A program made the position numbers and the translations under genes. A stretch of DNA of 64,000 nt. It comes from Accumulibacter jenkinsii. GTDB lineage: Bacteria > Pseudomonadota > Gammaproteobacteria > Burkholderiales > Rhodocyclaceae. The stretch's first letter is position 1. Each line of letters opens with the position of its first letter. The notes below the pieces were generated by a model, which worked only from the letters and a program-made list of their open reading frames with translations, made no database searches and had not been told where the DNA came from. This document shows, one piece after another, positions 43,890-53,596 of the stretch. The stretch lies in the NCBI GenBank assembly GCA_036625225.1, contig JAZKUF010000002.1:62001-126000 (forward strand), given 5' to 3'.

Positions 43890-44345
43890 ATGAACCTTCT
43901 GTCTGCCCTGCTCTCCGGGATCATTTTTGGCCTGGGCCTGATTCTTGCCGGCATGGCCAACCCGGCGAAGGTCCTCGGATTCCTCGATCTTGCCGGTCTG
44001 TGGGACCCTTCGCTGGCGCTGGTGATGGGCGGCTCGATCGCCGTCGGGAGTATCGGTTTTGCGCTCGCCAGGCAGCGCCCCCAGTCATTGCTCGGTCTGC
44101 CGATGCAGCTGCCGACTTCACGCCAGATCGACCGTCGTCTGATCGGCGGCAGCCTCGTGTTCGGCGTCGGCTGGGGGCTGGCCGGGATCTGTCCCGGACC
44201 CGCGCTGATCCTGATCGGTTATGGCGCGCAGGAAGGCCTCATTTTCGTGCTCGCCATGTTGACCGGCATGGGCGTCTTCGAGATTATCGAGCGTCGCTCG
44301 GTCGCGGGGGCAAATGACAAGAAAGTCCTGCAGAAGACTGAATGA
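43890..44345 (+). CDS. YeeE/YedE family (DUF6691-like) sulfur transporter, PmpB-like
   Basis: A 151-residue membrane protein with about five hydrophobic segments. The family features are GIIFGLGLILAGMANPAKVLGFLDLAGLWDPSLALVMGG in pieces and the cysteine motif GLAGICPGPALILIGYG. It lies 10 bp behind the first YeeE-like gene, with a ribosome site AGGAG before the ATG. The pair would form one sulfur-compound channel. The final residues are polar (KKVLQKTE). Confidence 0.85.
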   Translation: MNLLSALLSGIIFGLGLILAGMANPAKVLGFLDLAGLWDPSLALVMGGSIAVGSIGFALARQRPQSLLGLPMQLPTSRQIDRRLIGGSLVFGVGWGLAGICPGPALILIGYGAQEGLIFVLAMLTGMGVFEIIERRSVAGANDKKVLQKTE

Positions 44346-44480
44346 GGCCCGGCGCCTGGCAGTCGACGAGCCGTGCGAAGAGGTGGCGCAGACCCAGGCG
44401 CCGCAGTGGCAGGAGTGTGCGGACGCGCACAGAAGCCCGCCAGCGAAGCCGCAACAATGGCCACCAGAGAAAGGATCGCC

Positions 44481-45353
44481 ATGAAAATCAAGCTAACGGA
44501 TTTCCAGGTAGCCGAGGGCCAGCCGGTCGAACTGGACAAGTGGCCAACCGAGGTGGAGCCGGCTTACGAATCGAAAAAGGCGTACCAGAGCCTGCTCGAG
44601 GAACAGGTGCACGAGTTGAGCGACCTGCAACGTTTGCTCTACGCGTCCAACCGCTATGCGGTGTTGCTGATCTTTCAGGCGATGGATGCGGCCGGCAAGG
44701 ATGGCGCCATCCGCCATGTGATGTCCGGCATCAATCCCCAGGGCTGCCAGGTGTTCAGTTTCAAACACCCGAGCGCAGCCGAACTGGAGCACGATTTTCT
44801 CTGGCGCACCTCCCAATGTCTGCCGGAGCGCGGCCGCATCGGCATCTTCAACCGCTCCTATTACGAAGAGGTGTTGATCGTTCGGGTGCACCCTCAGATT
44901 CTTCGGGGTCAGGGTCTGCCGGATGGCGTTGTCGACGAGAAAACGATCTGGCGCGACCGCTATCGTTCCATCGTGGACCTGGAGAACCACCTTTTTCGCA
45001 ACGGTACACGCATCATCAAGTTCTTCCTGCACCTGTCCCGGGAAGAGCAGCGCAAGCGCTTTCTCGAGCGCATCGACGAGCCTGAAAAGAACTGGAAATT
45101 CAGCCTTGCCGACATCGAAGAGCGGGCTTTCTGGCCAGAGTACATGCAGGCCTATGAAGCGTGCCTGAGGGCGACCAGCACGGCAGTCGCCCCCTGGTAT
45201 GTGGTGCCCGCCGACGACAAGCAGAACGCCCGGCTGATCATTTCCCGCATCATTCTGGATACCCTCAGGTCGCTCGGGATGCGCTACCCGGAATCCAGCG
45301 CCGAGCGCCGACAGGAACTGCTCACGATCCGCCAGCGGTTGATGGAAAAGTGA
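44481..45353 (+). CDS. ppk2: Polyphosphate kinase 2 family protein
   Basis: A 290-residue P-loop kinase that uses polyphosphate to phosphorylate nucleotides (ADP or AMP) or the reverse. Walker A is visible as DAAGKDGA at about 69-76, and the lid and Walker B region as GIFNRSYYEEVLIVRVHP at about 121-138. Its length and the GKDGAIRHVMSGINPQG motif resemble class III enzymes. The ATG at 44481 follows AAAGGA; the open frame reads 36 codons further upstream without family similarity. It stands apart from other polyphosphate genes. It is consistent with a polyphosphate-accumulating organism. Confidence 0.9.
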   Translation: MKIKLTDFQVAEGQPVELDKWPTEVEPAYESKKAYQSLLEEQVHELSDLQRLLYASNRYAVLLIFQAMDAAGKDGAIRHVMSGINPQGCQVFSFKHPSAAELEHDFLWRTSQCLPERGRIGIFNRSYYEEVLIVRVHPQILRGQGLPDGVVDEKTIWRDRYRSIVDLENHLFRNGTRIIKFFLHLSREEQRKRFLERIDEPEKNWKFSLADIEERAFWPEYMQAYEACLRATSTAVAPWYVVPADDKQNARLIISRIILDTLRSLGMRYPESSAERRQELLTIRQRLMEK

Positions 45354-45500
45354 ACCCGGAGCTGACAGAGCGGCGCTCCAATTGCAGGGAGGCCTCCCAT
45401 CGCTTCGATCAGTCGCTGGCACACGAAAGACGCGCCTCGGCCTTCTGCCGCAGCGCCTGCGCGGACCCCGGCGCGGCAAGCGGCAGGCAAGCCCCGGCGT

Positions 45501-45995
45501 CTACGGCAGGACGCAATCGACCAGACCCGTGGCAACAGCACTGCGCGGCATGCCGTCGTACTCGGCAGAATCGGGGTTCTGGGCGATCACCATGCCACCC
45601 TCGCCCTTGATCGCCCGGACGCCTGCCGTTCCGTCGCTGCCGGTGCCGGTGCCGGAGAGCACGATACCGATCGGCCGCTTCATTCTTCGTGAAGAGGCGT
45701 TCGGTCGCGCGATCATCGACTCGGTTGTCGCCGAAATCGCCTGCTCGACCGGCAAGGCACCATCCTGCGGGTAAACGAGCCCTGGCAGCGCTTTGCCCGG
45801 GCGCACGCCTGCCAACCCGGCAAGCCGGCGCCACGGACCGGCGTCGGCGAGAACTACCTTCTGATCCGCGCGCGCGGAAGGAGGGGAACGGGAATGAGAT
45901 CGAGCGCGTAGTCCTGGCAAGTGCGGTTGAAAAGCTCTTCCGGTATTCAAGCTGACAGCGTTATGAAGCGCCCCTTTGGGATTAGAATTGACCAC
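45501..45995 (-). pseudogene. Decayed CheB methylesterase fragment
   Basis: The conserved part (about 45501-45683) reads IGIVLSGTGTGSDGTAGVRAIKGEGG and DGMPRSAVATGLVDCVLP, the C-terminal catalytic-loop region of CheB methylesterases. The usual SGTGSDG loop is expanded to SGTGTGSDG, which suggests a 6-base duplication. The frame stops right after VLP, and no CheB Ser or His motif is present upstream. The upstream frame (to 45995) does not resemble CheB. No CheR partner follows; ppk2 does. This is probably the remnant of a CheB or CheB-CheR protein. It is antisense to the start region of the PAS gene. Confidence 0.65.
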
Positions 45996-46069
45996 CCTCT
46001 CATGCGATAACCAAAGAAAGAAGCCTGATCAAAGCACAGAAAAAATCAGCCGCTGCTGTCTTCATCGTC

Positions 46070-47206
46070 GTGCTGTCGTATGCCTTTTTCGCGGGATTGT
46101 GGATTTTGTTGTCCGACCGGGCGATGGGCCTGCTGCTCAGCGACCCGGCGGCGCTTGTACAGGCCAGCATGCTCAAGGGCTGGTTCTTCGTCGCGGTCAC
46201 GACTCTGCTGCTCTATGTTCTCGTCGGAAGGCTCGTCAGCCAGCTCGATGCCGCGCATCAGCGCGAACTCGACTATGAGCATGCCCAGAAGCAGCCACCC
46301 CCGATGCTGGTAGCGATTGCGGATGCTTCCGACGAAGCGATCTTCGCCAAGGATATGGCAGGCCGCTACCTGTTGTTCAACAACGCAGCCGCACGCTTGG
46401 TCGGCAAATCCGCCGAGGAGGTGCTTGGTCAGGATGATCGGGCCCTCTTCCCGCCCGAGCAGGCGGAACTCATCATGGCCAACGAACGCCACATCCGTGA
46501 GTCCGGCCAGACCAGAACCATCGAGGTAGTCAGGGATACCTTCCAGGGCCAACGCGTCCTTCTCGCCACCAAGGGGCCGCTCCGTGGGGCCGACGGCAGG
46601 ATCTTCGGCACCTACGGCATCTCGCGCGACATCACGGAACGCAAGCAGGCGGAAGCGCAGCTGCGCGAGCGTGAGCACCAGCTGGGTGCCATCGTCGACA
46701 ACTCGCCCTCGGCCCTGTCGCTCAAGCATCCCGATGGCCGCTATGCGCTGGCCAATCCCAACCTGCAGCGCATCCATCACCTGAGCGAGGCGGAGATCAT
46801 CGGCAAGACCGACTTCGACCTCTATCCCGAGGCGACCGCCCGGTCCTTCCGGGATAACGACCTCCTGGTTCTGAAGAGCATGGCTCGCCATTCCATTGAG
46901 GAGATCGTGCCGGTGGACGGTGTTGCGCACATTTACCTGTCGCACCTGTTCCCGGTGCTTGACAACGAGGGCAAGGCCGAGTTCATCTGCCGCATTTCCC
47001 TCGACATCACCGAGCGCAAGATTGCCGACGAGAACATCAAGCGCCGCAATGAGGAACTCGAACACTTCAGTCATGCCGCGATCGACCGCGAACTGCGCAT
47101 GATCGCGCTCAAGCGCGAGGTCAATGAACTGGCCCGCGTCGCTGGACGCCCGGCGCCTTACGACACATCATTTGCCGATGGGCCAGGCGCAAAGAAAGCG
47201 TCATGA
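46070..47206 (+). CDS. PAS-domain membrane sensor without kinase domain
   Basis: A protein of about 378 residues (start uncertain). Two hydrophobic segments lie in the first 65 residues (FFAGLWILLSDRAMGLLLS and FFVAVTTLLLYVLVG). Two PAS domains follow, at about 80-205 (FAKDMAGRYLLFNNAAARLVG) and about 210-340 (LSLKHPDGRYALANPNL), each ending in DITERK. A short helical tail closes it. No kinase or cyclase domain is present. The GTG at 46070 is the only in-frame start; codons upstream of it read on into hydrophobic residues but lack an ATG, so the N-terminus may be longer or damaged. The stop overlaps the hybrid kinase start (ATGA). Confidence 0.7.
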   Translation: MLSYAFFAGLWILLSDRAMGLLLSDPAALVQASMLKGWFFVAVTTLLLYVLVGRLVSQLDAAHQRELDYEHAQKQPPPMLVAIADASDEAIFAKDMAGRYLLFNNAAARLVGKSAEEVLGQDDRALFPPEQAELIMANERHIRESGQTRTIEVVRDTFQGQRVLLATKGPLRGADGRIFGTYGISRDITERKQAEAQLREREHQLGAIVDNSPSALSLKHPDGRYALANPNLQRIHHLSEAEIIGKTDFDLYPEATARSFRDNDLLVLKSMARHSIEEIVPVDGVAHIYLSHLFPVLDNEGKAEFICRISLDITERKIADENIKRRNEELEHFSHAAIDRELRMIALKREVNELARVAGRPAPYDTSFADGPGAKKAS

Positions 47207-50200
47207 AGCAGCAGCCGCTATCCTCCGTTCTCGCCAGCCTGATCTGGCTGTGCATGATGCCACTGGTACTGCTCTCTGGCTGGCTGGCCTGGATGCATTT
47301 TCAGGAACTGCGCGAGAAGCATATGCGCGAGGCTGAAAATCTCGCCCGCAATTTCGCGGCGGCCAACGACCGCTTCCTCGACGCCCGGCTCCGGGCGCTC
47401 AACATGCTCGCCATCTCGCCGCTGGCGGATGATTCACGGCACTTGCCCGACCTTTATCGTGAGGCCCGGGGTTTTCTGCAGGGCTTCGGCAGCCACGTCA
47501 TTTTTGCCGACGAGCAACGCCAGATGTTGTTCAACACGCGTCAACCTTTCGCTACGGTGCTGCCGCGCCTGCCGCTGCCGGAGAGACGCAGTGCCGCGCT
47601 ACTGGCGCTAGAGACCGGTAAGCCGCAGGTCAGCGACATCGTTTTCGGGCCGGTGGCAAATATTCCGCTGCTGGCGATCGCTGTGCCGGTACTGCGCGAA
47701 GGCAGGCCGACGCGGCTCATGCTCAGCACCCTCGAAACCGGTCACTTCCAGGAGCGCCTCGAGCAACTCGCCTTGCCCGAGGGCTGGTCGATCGCCCTGC
47801 AGGATGGCAGCGGCGCCGACATCGCACGGCGCTCGCCGTCCGGCTTCGACAGCGCCCGCGATGTGGATCCGGATCATCGTTTCGTCGTTCCTCTGGAATT
47901 GTCGGCCTGGTCCGTGGTGCTGGAAATCCCGCGCAGCAGTCACGAGAGCCTGTACCGCGAGGCCATGCGCTATCTCGGCGCGAACCTCATGCTGGCCCTC
48001 CTGCTCGGTCTTGCCGGTGGCGTGCTGGCCAGCCGGCGCATCACCCGGCAGGTGGCAGCGCTGGCTGAGCCCGTTGGCGGCGCAGCCACGGCACTCGATA
48101 TTGCCGAAATCGAAGCCGCACGGCGGCGCATCGCCGAGACGGCCGCCGAACTGGCGGCCAGCCAGGAGCGCCTGCAACTGTGGGGCGACACCTTTCGCCA
48201 GATTGAAGCCGGCTTGGCGATCTCCGATGCGCGCAGCAACAACCTCATTGCCGTCAACGCGGCCTTCGCGCGCCAACGCGGCCAGACTGAAGAGGAGTTG
48301 GCCGGCCAGCCGGTCGAAAGCCTCTTTCCTGCCGAACGCCGCCCAGAATTGCGGGCCAGGTTGCAGGCGCTGGACACGCTCGGGCACATCGTGTTTGAAA
48401 GCGAGCACCAGCGCAAGGATGGCAGCCGCTTTCCGGTGCTGATCGATCTCACCTTGCAGCGTGATGCGGGCGGTACGTCGATCAAGCGGCTCGCCTTCGT
48501 GCTCGACATCAGCGACCGCCAGCGCGCCGAGCAGGCACTGGCGGCGAGACAGGCGGCCGAGCTGGAACATCAGCAGCAGGCACGCATCGCTGCGCTCAAC
48601 CTGATGGACGATGCCCAGGCCGCCAAGCGCGAGGCCGAGGCTGCTGGCGAGGAACTGCGCAAGTTGTCGATGGCGCTTGCGCAGAGTGCAGAGAGCGTCG
48701 AGATCACCGATCTCGACGCCAAAATCATTTACGTCAACGAAGCCTTCCTGCGCCGGACGGGGTACTCGCGCGCCGAGCTGATCGGCCAGAACCCGCGCAT
48801 CGTGCGGTCCGGCAAGACGCCTCATGAAACCTACCCGGCCATGTGGGCGACGCTCGGGCGCGGTGAAGTCTGGAAAGGCGAGTTCTACAACCAGCGCAAG
48901 GACGGCAGCGAGTTCATCGAATTTGCCAGCGTTTCGCCAATCCGTCAGCCTGATGGCGAGATCACCCACTACGTCGCGGTAAAGGAGGACATCACCGAGA
49001 AAAAACGGATTAGCGCCGAGCTGGACAGCTATCACCATGATCTCGAACGACTGGTCGCAAATCGTACTGTCGAGCTCGAACAATCCCGCGCAGCAGCCGA
49101 GGCAGCCAATCGGGCGAAGTCGACCTTCCTTACCAGCATGAGTCACGAGATCCGCACGCCGATGAACGCCATCCTCGGTTTCACGCATCTGCTACGGCGC
49201 GATGCAAGCTCGTCGCGCGATGTCGAACGGATCAACAAGATCGACGGGGCGGTGAAGCACCTGCTTGCCGTGATCAACGATATCCTCGACCTGTCGAAGA
49301 TCGAGGTCGGCAAGATTGAGCTGGAGTCTCACGATTTTGCACTGGCGGCTGTGCTTGAGCATGTCGCTACGCTGATCGGCAGCAGTGCCGAAGCGAAAGG
49401 CCTATCAGTCACGATCGAGGGCGATCACGTCCCCCACTGGCTGCGCGGCGACCTGACCCGGCTGCGCCAGGGACTGCTCAACTTCGCCGGCAATGCCGTG
49501 AAATTTACCCAACAGGGCAGCATTGCCCTGCGCGCGTGGCTGATCGAGAGCGAAGGCAAGCGTCACCTGGTGCGTTTCGAAGTCGAAGACACCGGCATCG
49601 GCATTTCTCCCGAGGTCTTGCCGCAGCTGTTCCAGGCCTTCCAACAGGCTGATGTTTCGACCACCCGCAAGTTCGGCGGCACGGGACTCGGCCTGACCAT
49701 CACCCGCCACCTGGCACGGCTGATGGGCGGCGATGCCGGAGCGGAAAGCACGCCGGGAGCAGGCAGTTGCTTCTGGTTTACCGCCTGGCTGGAGCAAGGC
49801 ACACCAGTTGAGCCTGCCGACCTGGCCGCCGATGGCAGCGTAGCACTTCTGCGGCAACGGCATACTGGCGCACGCATCCTGCTGGTCGAAGACAATGCGA
49901 TCAATCGCGAGGTCGCCACCGAGTTGTTGCGCGATGCCGGTCTAGCGATCGAAACCGCGGAAAACGGTCGCGTTGCAGTCGATAAGCTGACCACCGGGGG
50001 CTACGACCTGATCCTGATGGACATGCAGATGCCGGAGATGGACGGCCTGGAAGCAACGCGTGTCATCCGCACCCTGCCCCGAGGGGCAAGCGTACCGATC
50101 CTGGCAATGACGGCCAATGCCTTCGACGAGGATCGCGAAGCCTGTCTGGCGGCGGGCATGAATGACTTCGTCGCCAAGCCGGCGGTACCGGATGTTCTAT

Positions 50201-50739
50201 ACCGGAAACTGCAGCAATGGCTGCCTTCACCGACCCATGAAGCCGGAGAAATCGGCGCTGCCGGGGCAGCGATGGTCGAGTTGACGCATGACCGCGGCAC
50301 GGCAGCGATCATGGCCTGTCTGGAGCAGCATGGCGGGGTGGATGTCCGCCACGGCCTGAAGATGTTGAACGGCAAACAGGAAAAACTGATCAGCCTGCTG
50401 CGCTCGATGGGAACCTCGCACTGCAATGACATGCGGGAACTCAGGGCGTGCCTACAACACGGCGCCCTCAATGAGGCAAGTCGCATCGCTCATTCGCTCA
50501 AGGGCGTGGCCGCCATGCTGGGCGCCAACGCCTTGTCCGATGCCGCGCGTGCTCTGGAAACCAAATTGCGCGAAGGCCCGGAAATTTCAGGCAACGAAAT
50601 GACCGACTTGATGGCTGCAGTGACTTTCCAGCTGGAGCAGTTGATGGAGGTTGTCGAAGAACCTGAGCCCGGGAAAATCAAAGCCCGCACACGGCACAAC
50701 CGCGCCGCTCAGAAACCGGCCGCAGGGCTACCGACATGA
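47203..50739 (+). CDS. Hybrid sensor histidine kinase with PAS, receiver and Hpt domains
   Basis: A 1178-residue phosphorelay protein. TM1 is at about 12-30. A Cache-like sensor and TM2 (about 262-285) follow, then two PAS regions at about 325-450 and 490-605. The HisKA phospho-His is H648 in SHEIRTPMNAILGF. The ATPase domain has NFAGNAVKFT, DTGIGI and GGTGLGLTI. The receiver Asp is D940 in LILMDMQMPEMDG, with Lys in DFVAKPA. An Hpt His is H1097 in RIAHSLKGVAAMLGA. The ATG at 47203 overlaps the upstream PAS gene, so the two are made together. Its final output regulator is not in the window. Confidence 0.93.
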   Translation: MKQQPLSSVLASLIWLCMMPLVLLSGWLAWMHFQELREKHMREAENLARNFAAANDRFLDARLRALNMLAISPLADDSRHLPDLYREARGFLQGFGSHVIFADEQRQMLFNTRQPFATVLPRLPLPERRSAALLALETGKPQVSDIVFGPVANIPLLAIAVPVLREGRPTRLMLSTLETGHFQERLEQLALPEGWSIALQDGSGADIARRSPSGFDSARDVDPDHRFVVPLELSAWSVVLEIPRSSHESLYREAMRYLGANLMLALLLGLAGGVLASRRITRQVAALAEPVGGAATALDIAEIEAARRRIAETAAELAASQERLQLWGDTFRQIEAGLAISDARSNNLIAVNAAFARQRGQTEEELAGQPVESLFPAERRPELRARLQALDTLGHIVFESEHQRKDGSRFPVLIDLTLQRDAGGTSIKRLAFVLDISDRQRAEQALAARQAAELEHQQQARIAALNLMDDAQAAKREAEAAGEELRKLSMALAQSAESVEITDLDAKIIYVNEAFLRRTGYSRAELIGQNPRIVRSGKTPHETYPAMWATLGRGEVWKGEFYNQRKDGSEFIEFASVSPIRQPDGEITHYVAVKEDITEKKRISAELDSYHHDLERLVANRTVELEQSRAAAEAANRAKSTFLTSMSHEIRTPMNAILGFTHLLRRDASSSRDVERINKIDGAVKHLLAVINDILDLSKIEVGKIELESHDFALAAVLEHVATLIGSSAEAKGLSVTIEGDHVPHWLRGDLTRLRQGLLNFAGNAVKFTQQGSIALRAWLIESEGKRHLVRFEVEDTGIGISPEVLPQLFQAFQQADVSTTRKFGGTGLGLTITRHLARLMGGDAGAESTPGAGSCFWFTAWLEQGTPVEPADLAADGSVALLRQRHTGARILLVEDNAINREVATELLRDAGLAIETAENGRVAVDKLTTGGYDLILMDMQMPEMDGLEATRVIRTLPRGASVPILAMTANAFDEDREACLAAGMNDFVAKPAVPDVLYRKLQQWLPSPTHEAGEIGAAGAAMVELTHDRGTAAIMACLEQHGGVDVRHGLKMLNGKQEKLISLLRSMGTSHCNDMRELRACLQHGALNEASRIAHSLKGVAAMLGANALSDAARALETKLREGPEISGNEMTDLMAAVTFQLEQLMEVVEEPEPGKIKARTRHNRAAQKPAAGLPT

Positions 50740-50792
50740 TCTTGTTGTGATGTGTCCCGACGCGTCAATATGCTCTGAACGCAAGGCATTGA

Positions 50793-53399
50793 ATGAAAAG
50801 AGAAGAACTACCTCATCCGAATGAAATCAAGGGGCTCGAAAAACACACCCCGATGATGGCCCAGTACCTGCGGATCAAGGCGGAGCATCCCGACCTCCTG
50901 CTTTTCTACCGCATGGGCGACTTCTACGAGCTTTTCTTCGAGGATGCGGAAAAGGCTGCGCGCCTGCTCGACATCACGCTGACGACGCGCGGCCAGTCGG
51001 CCGGGCAGCCGATCCGGATGGCCGGGGTGCCCTATCACGCGGTCGAGCAGTACCTCGCGAAGCTCGTCCGACTCGGCGAATCGGTGGTGATCTGCGAGCA
51101 GATCGGCGATCCATCGACCAGCAAGGGACCGGTCGAACGTGCCGTGGCGCGCATTGTCACCCCCGGCACGCTGACCGACGCCGCGCTACTCGACGAAAAA
51201 CGCAATACGCTGCTGCTCGCACTATCCCTGACGAGGCAGCTCGCCGGCCTCGCCTGGATCAATCTCGCGAGCGGCGAATTCCGGGTCTGCGAAGTCGCAC
51301 TGAGCCGGCTGGCAGCGACCCTCGAACGTATCCGCCCGGCCGAGATCATCGTTGCCGAGAGCCTGGCCCTCGGCTTTACGCCGGAAGTCGCGCTGACCCG
51401 TCAGCCGGACTGGCATTTCGACGCCGAGGCCGCCGGCCGCGAACTGCGTGCACATTTCGCCACCCGCTCACTTTCCGGCTTCGGTGCCGACGGTCTGCGG
51501 CCGGCGATCGCCGCCGCCGGCGCCCTCCTGCGTTATGCCAAAACCACCCAGACGCGAGCGCTGCCGCACCTGCGGGCGCTGATCGTCGAACGCGACGCGA
51601 CTTTCGTCGGCCTCGATCCGGCGACCCGGCGCAACCTCGAACTGACCGAAACCCTGCGCGGCCAGCCGGCGCCAACGCTCTGCAGCCTGCTCGACAACTG
51701 TGTCACTGCGATGGGTTCGCGGTTGTTGCGGCACACGCTGCACCATCCCTTGCGTGACCCGGCCATCCCTGCTGCCCGGCACGCGGCGATTGCCATGCTG
51801 CTCGACGACGATGGCCGCACGCCCCGCGTGCTGCGCCAGGCGCTGCGCGGCTTTGCCGACATCGAGCGGATCGCCGGCCGCATCGCGCTCTACAGCGCGC
51901 GCCCGCGCGACCTCTCCAGCCTGCGCGACAGCCTGCAGCGCCTGGCCGAGCTGCGGGCGCCGCTGCTCGCATCCGCAGCGCCGCTGCTCGCCGAGTTGCA
52001 CGCGCAACTCGCCGTCCCGAGCGCAGCGCTCGACCTGCTCTGCCGCGCCATCCTGCCCGAACCGGCGGCCCTGATCCGCGAGGGTGGCGTCATCGCCGAC
52101 GGCTTCGACGCCGATCTCGACGAACTGCGCGCCCTCAATGACAACTGCGGCGCCTTTCTCGTCGAACTCGAAGCGCGCGAACGTGCGCGTACCGGCATCG
52201 CCAACCTGAAAGTCGAGTATAACCGCGTGCACGGCTTCTTCATCGAAGTCAGCAACGCCAACGCGACCCGGGTTCCCGAAGATTATCGCCGCCGGCAAAC
52301 GCTGAAAAACGCCGAGCGTTACCTGACCCCGGAACTCAAGGCTTTCGAAGACAAGGCGCTGTCCGCCCAGGAGCGCGCCCTGGCGCGCGAAAAGCTCCTC
52401 TACGACGAGCTCCTGACAGGCTTGCAGGCCGACCTGCCGCAACTGCAGCAGGTCGCCCAGGCGGTCGCCTGCCTCGACCTGCTGGTCGGCTTCGCCGAAA
52501 CGGCGCAACGGCGCAACTACTGCCGACCGCTCTTTTCGAGCGAACCCGGGCTGCTGATCGAGGGCGGCCGGCACCCGGTGGTCGAAGGCCAGCTCGGCGA
52601 CGGCGAGGCCTTCATCGCCAACGAGACCCGCCTGTCCGACGAGCGGCGGCTGTTGCTGATCACCGGCCCGAACATGGGTGGCAAATCGACCTACATGCGA
52701 CAGACGGCGCTGATCGCCCTGCTCGCCCATGTCGGCAGCTATGTGCCGGCGACCCGTGCCGTTCTCGGCCCGCTCGACCAGATCTTCACGCGCATCGGCG
52801 CCGCCGACGATCTCGCCGGCGGACGCTCGACCTTCATGGTCGAGATGACCGAATCCGCGGCCATCCTGCATCACGCCAGCGAGCGCAGCCTGGTCCTCAT
52901 GGACGAGGTCGGGCGCGGCACGTCGACCTTCGACGGCATGGCGCTGGCCTTCGCCATCTGCCGCCATCTGCTCGAGAAGAACCGCTGCCTGACCCTGTTT
53001 GCGACCCACTACTTCGAACTGACGCTGCTGGCCAACGAATATCCGGAGCTCGCCAATGTCCACCTGGATGCCATCGAACATGGCGAGCGCATCGTTTTCC
53101 TGCACGCAGTCGAGGAGGGACCGGCCAACCAGAGCTACGGCATTCAGGTCGCCGCACTCGCCGGCATTCCCGCCTCGGTGCTGAAAGCCGCTCGCCGACA
53201 GTTGCGCGAGTTCGAACAGCGGGCGTCGATCAACCCGCTGCAGCCCGATCTCTTTGCCACGGCATTGTCGATCGCCGCCGAAGCGCGGGAGCCGCCCTCC
53301 TCACCAGCCACCGAGCGGCTGCGTTCGATCGACCCTGACCGGCTGACGCCGAGAGAGGCGCTCGACGCCCTCTACGAGCTGAAATCGCTGCTGCCATGA
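50793..53399 (+). CDS. mutS: DNA mismatch repair protein MutS
   Basis: An 868-residue ATPase that detects mismatches and starts methyl-directed repair. The mismatch-contact motif FYRMGDFYELFFEDA is near residue 40, with the middle clamp and lever domains after it. Walker A is GPNMGGKST at about residue 625, and Walker B and the D-loop are visible as LVLMDEVGRGTSTFDGMALA. Full length and intact. The ATG at 50793 has AAGG upstream. It stands alone. Confidence 0.97.
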   Translation: MKREELPHPNEIKGLEKHTPMMAQYLRIKAEHPDLLLFYRMGDFYELFFEDAEKAARLLDITLTTRGQSAGQPIRMAGVPYHAVEQYLAKLVRLGESVVICEQIGDPSTSKGPVERAVARIVTPGTLTDAALLDEKRNTLLLALSLTRQLAGLAWINLASGEFRVCEVALSRLAATLERIRPAEIIVAESLALGFTPEVALTRQPDWHFDAEAAGRELRAHFATRSLSGFGADGLRPAIAAAGALLRYAKTTQTRALPHLRALIVERDATFVGLDPATRRNLELTETLRGQPAPTLCSLLDNCVTAMGSRLLRHTLHHPLRDPAIPAARHAAIAMLLDDDGRTPRVLRQALRGFADIERIAGRIALYSARPRDLSSLRDSLQRLAELRAPLLASAAPLLAELHAQLAVPSAALDLLCRAILPEPAALIREGGVIADGFDADLDELRALNDNCGAFLVELEARERARTGIANLKVEYNRVHGFFIEVSNANATRVPEDYRRRQTLKNAERYLTPELKAFEDKALSAQERALAREKLLYDELLTGLQADLPQLQQVAQAVACLDLLVGFAETAQRRNYCRPLFSSEPGLLIEGGRHPVVEGQLGDGEAFIANETRLSDERRLLLITGPNMGGKSTYMRQTALIALLAHVGSYVPATRAVLGPLDQIFTRIGAADDLAGGRSTFMVEMTESAAILHHASERSLVLMDEVGRGTSTFDGMALAFAICRHLLEKNRCLTLFATHYFELTLLANEYPELANVHLDAIEHGERIVFLHAVEEGPANQSYGIQVAALAGIPASVLKAARRQLREFEQRASINPLQPDLFATALSIAAEAREPPSSPATERLRSIDPDRLTPREALDALYELKSLLP

Positions 53400-53596
53400 G
53401 CCGGCAAACCTGACCCTTCGAGCGTCCTCGCCGCCACTACCCTGAACCTGCTGCTTTCCGACACGCTGGCGCCCGCAACCCGGCGCTGTGCGGTGATCGG
53501 CGATCGCGAGCCGCCGCAGAGAAGTCCGTCGACAGCAAGCCGGCCTGGCCCTAGACTGCAAGGTCTTGATTCGCCAACACGTTTGAAGAGGAATAG

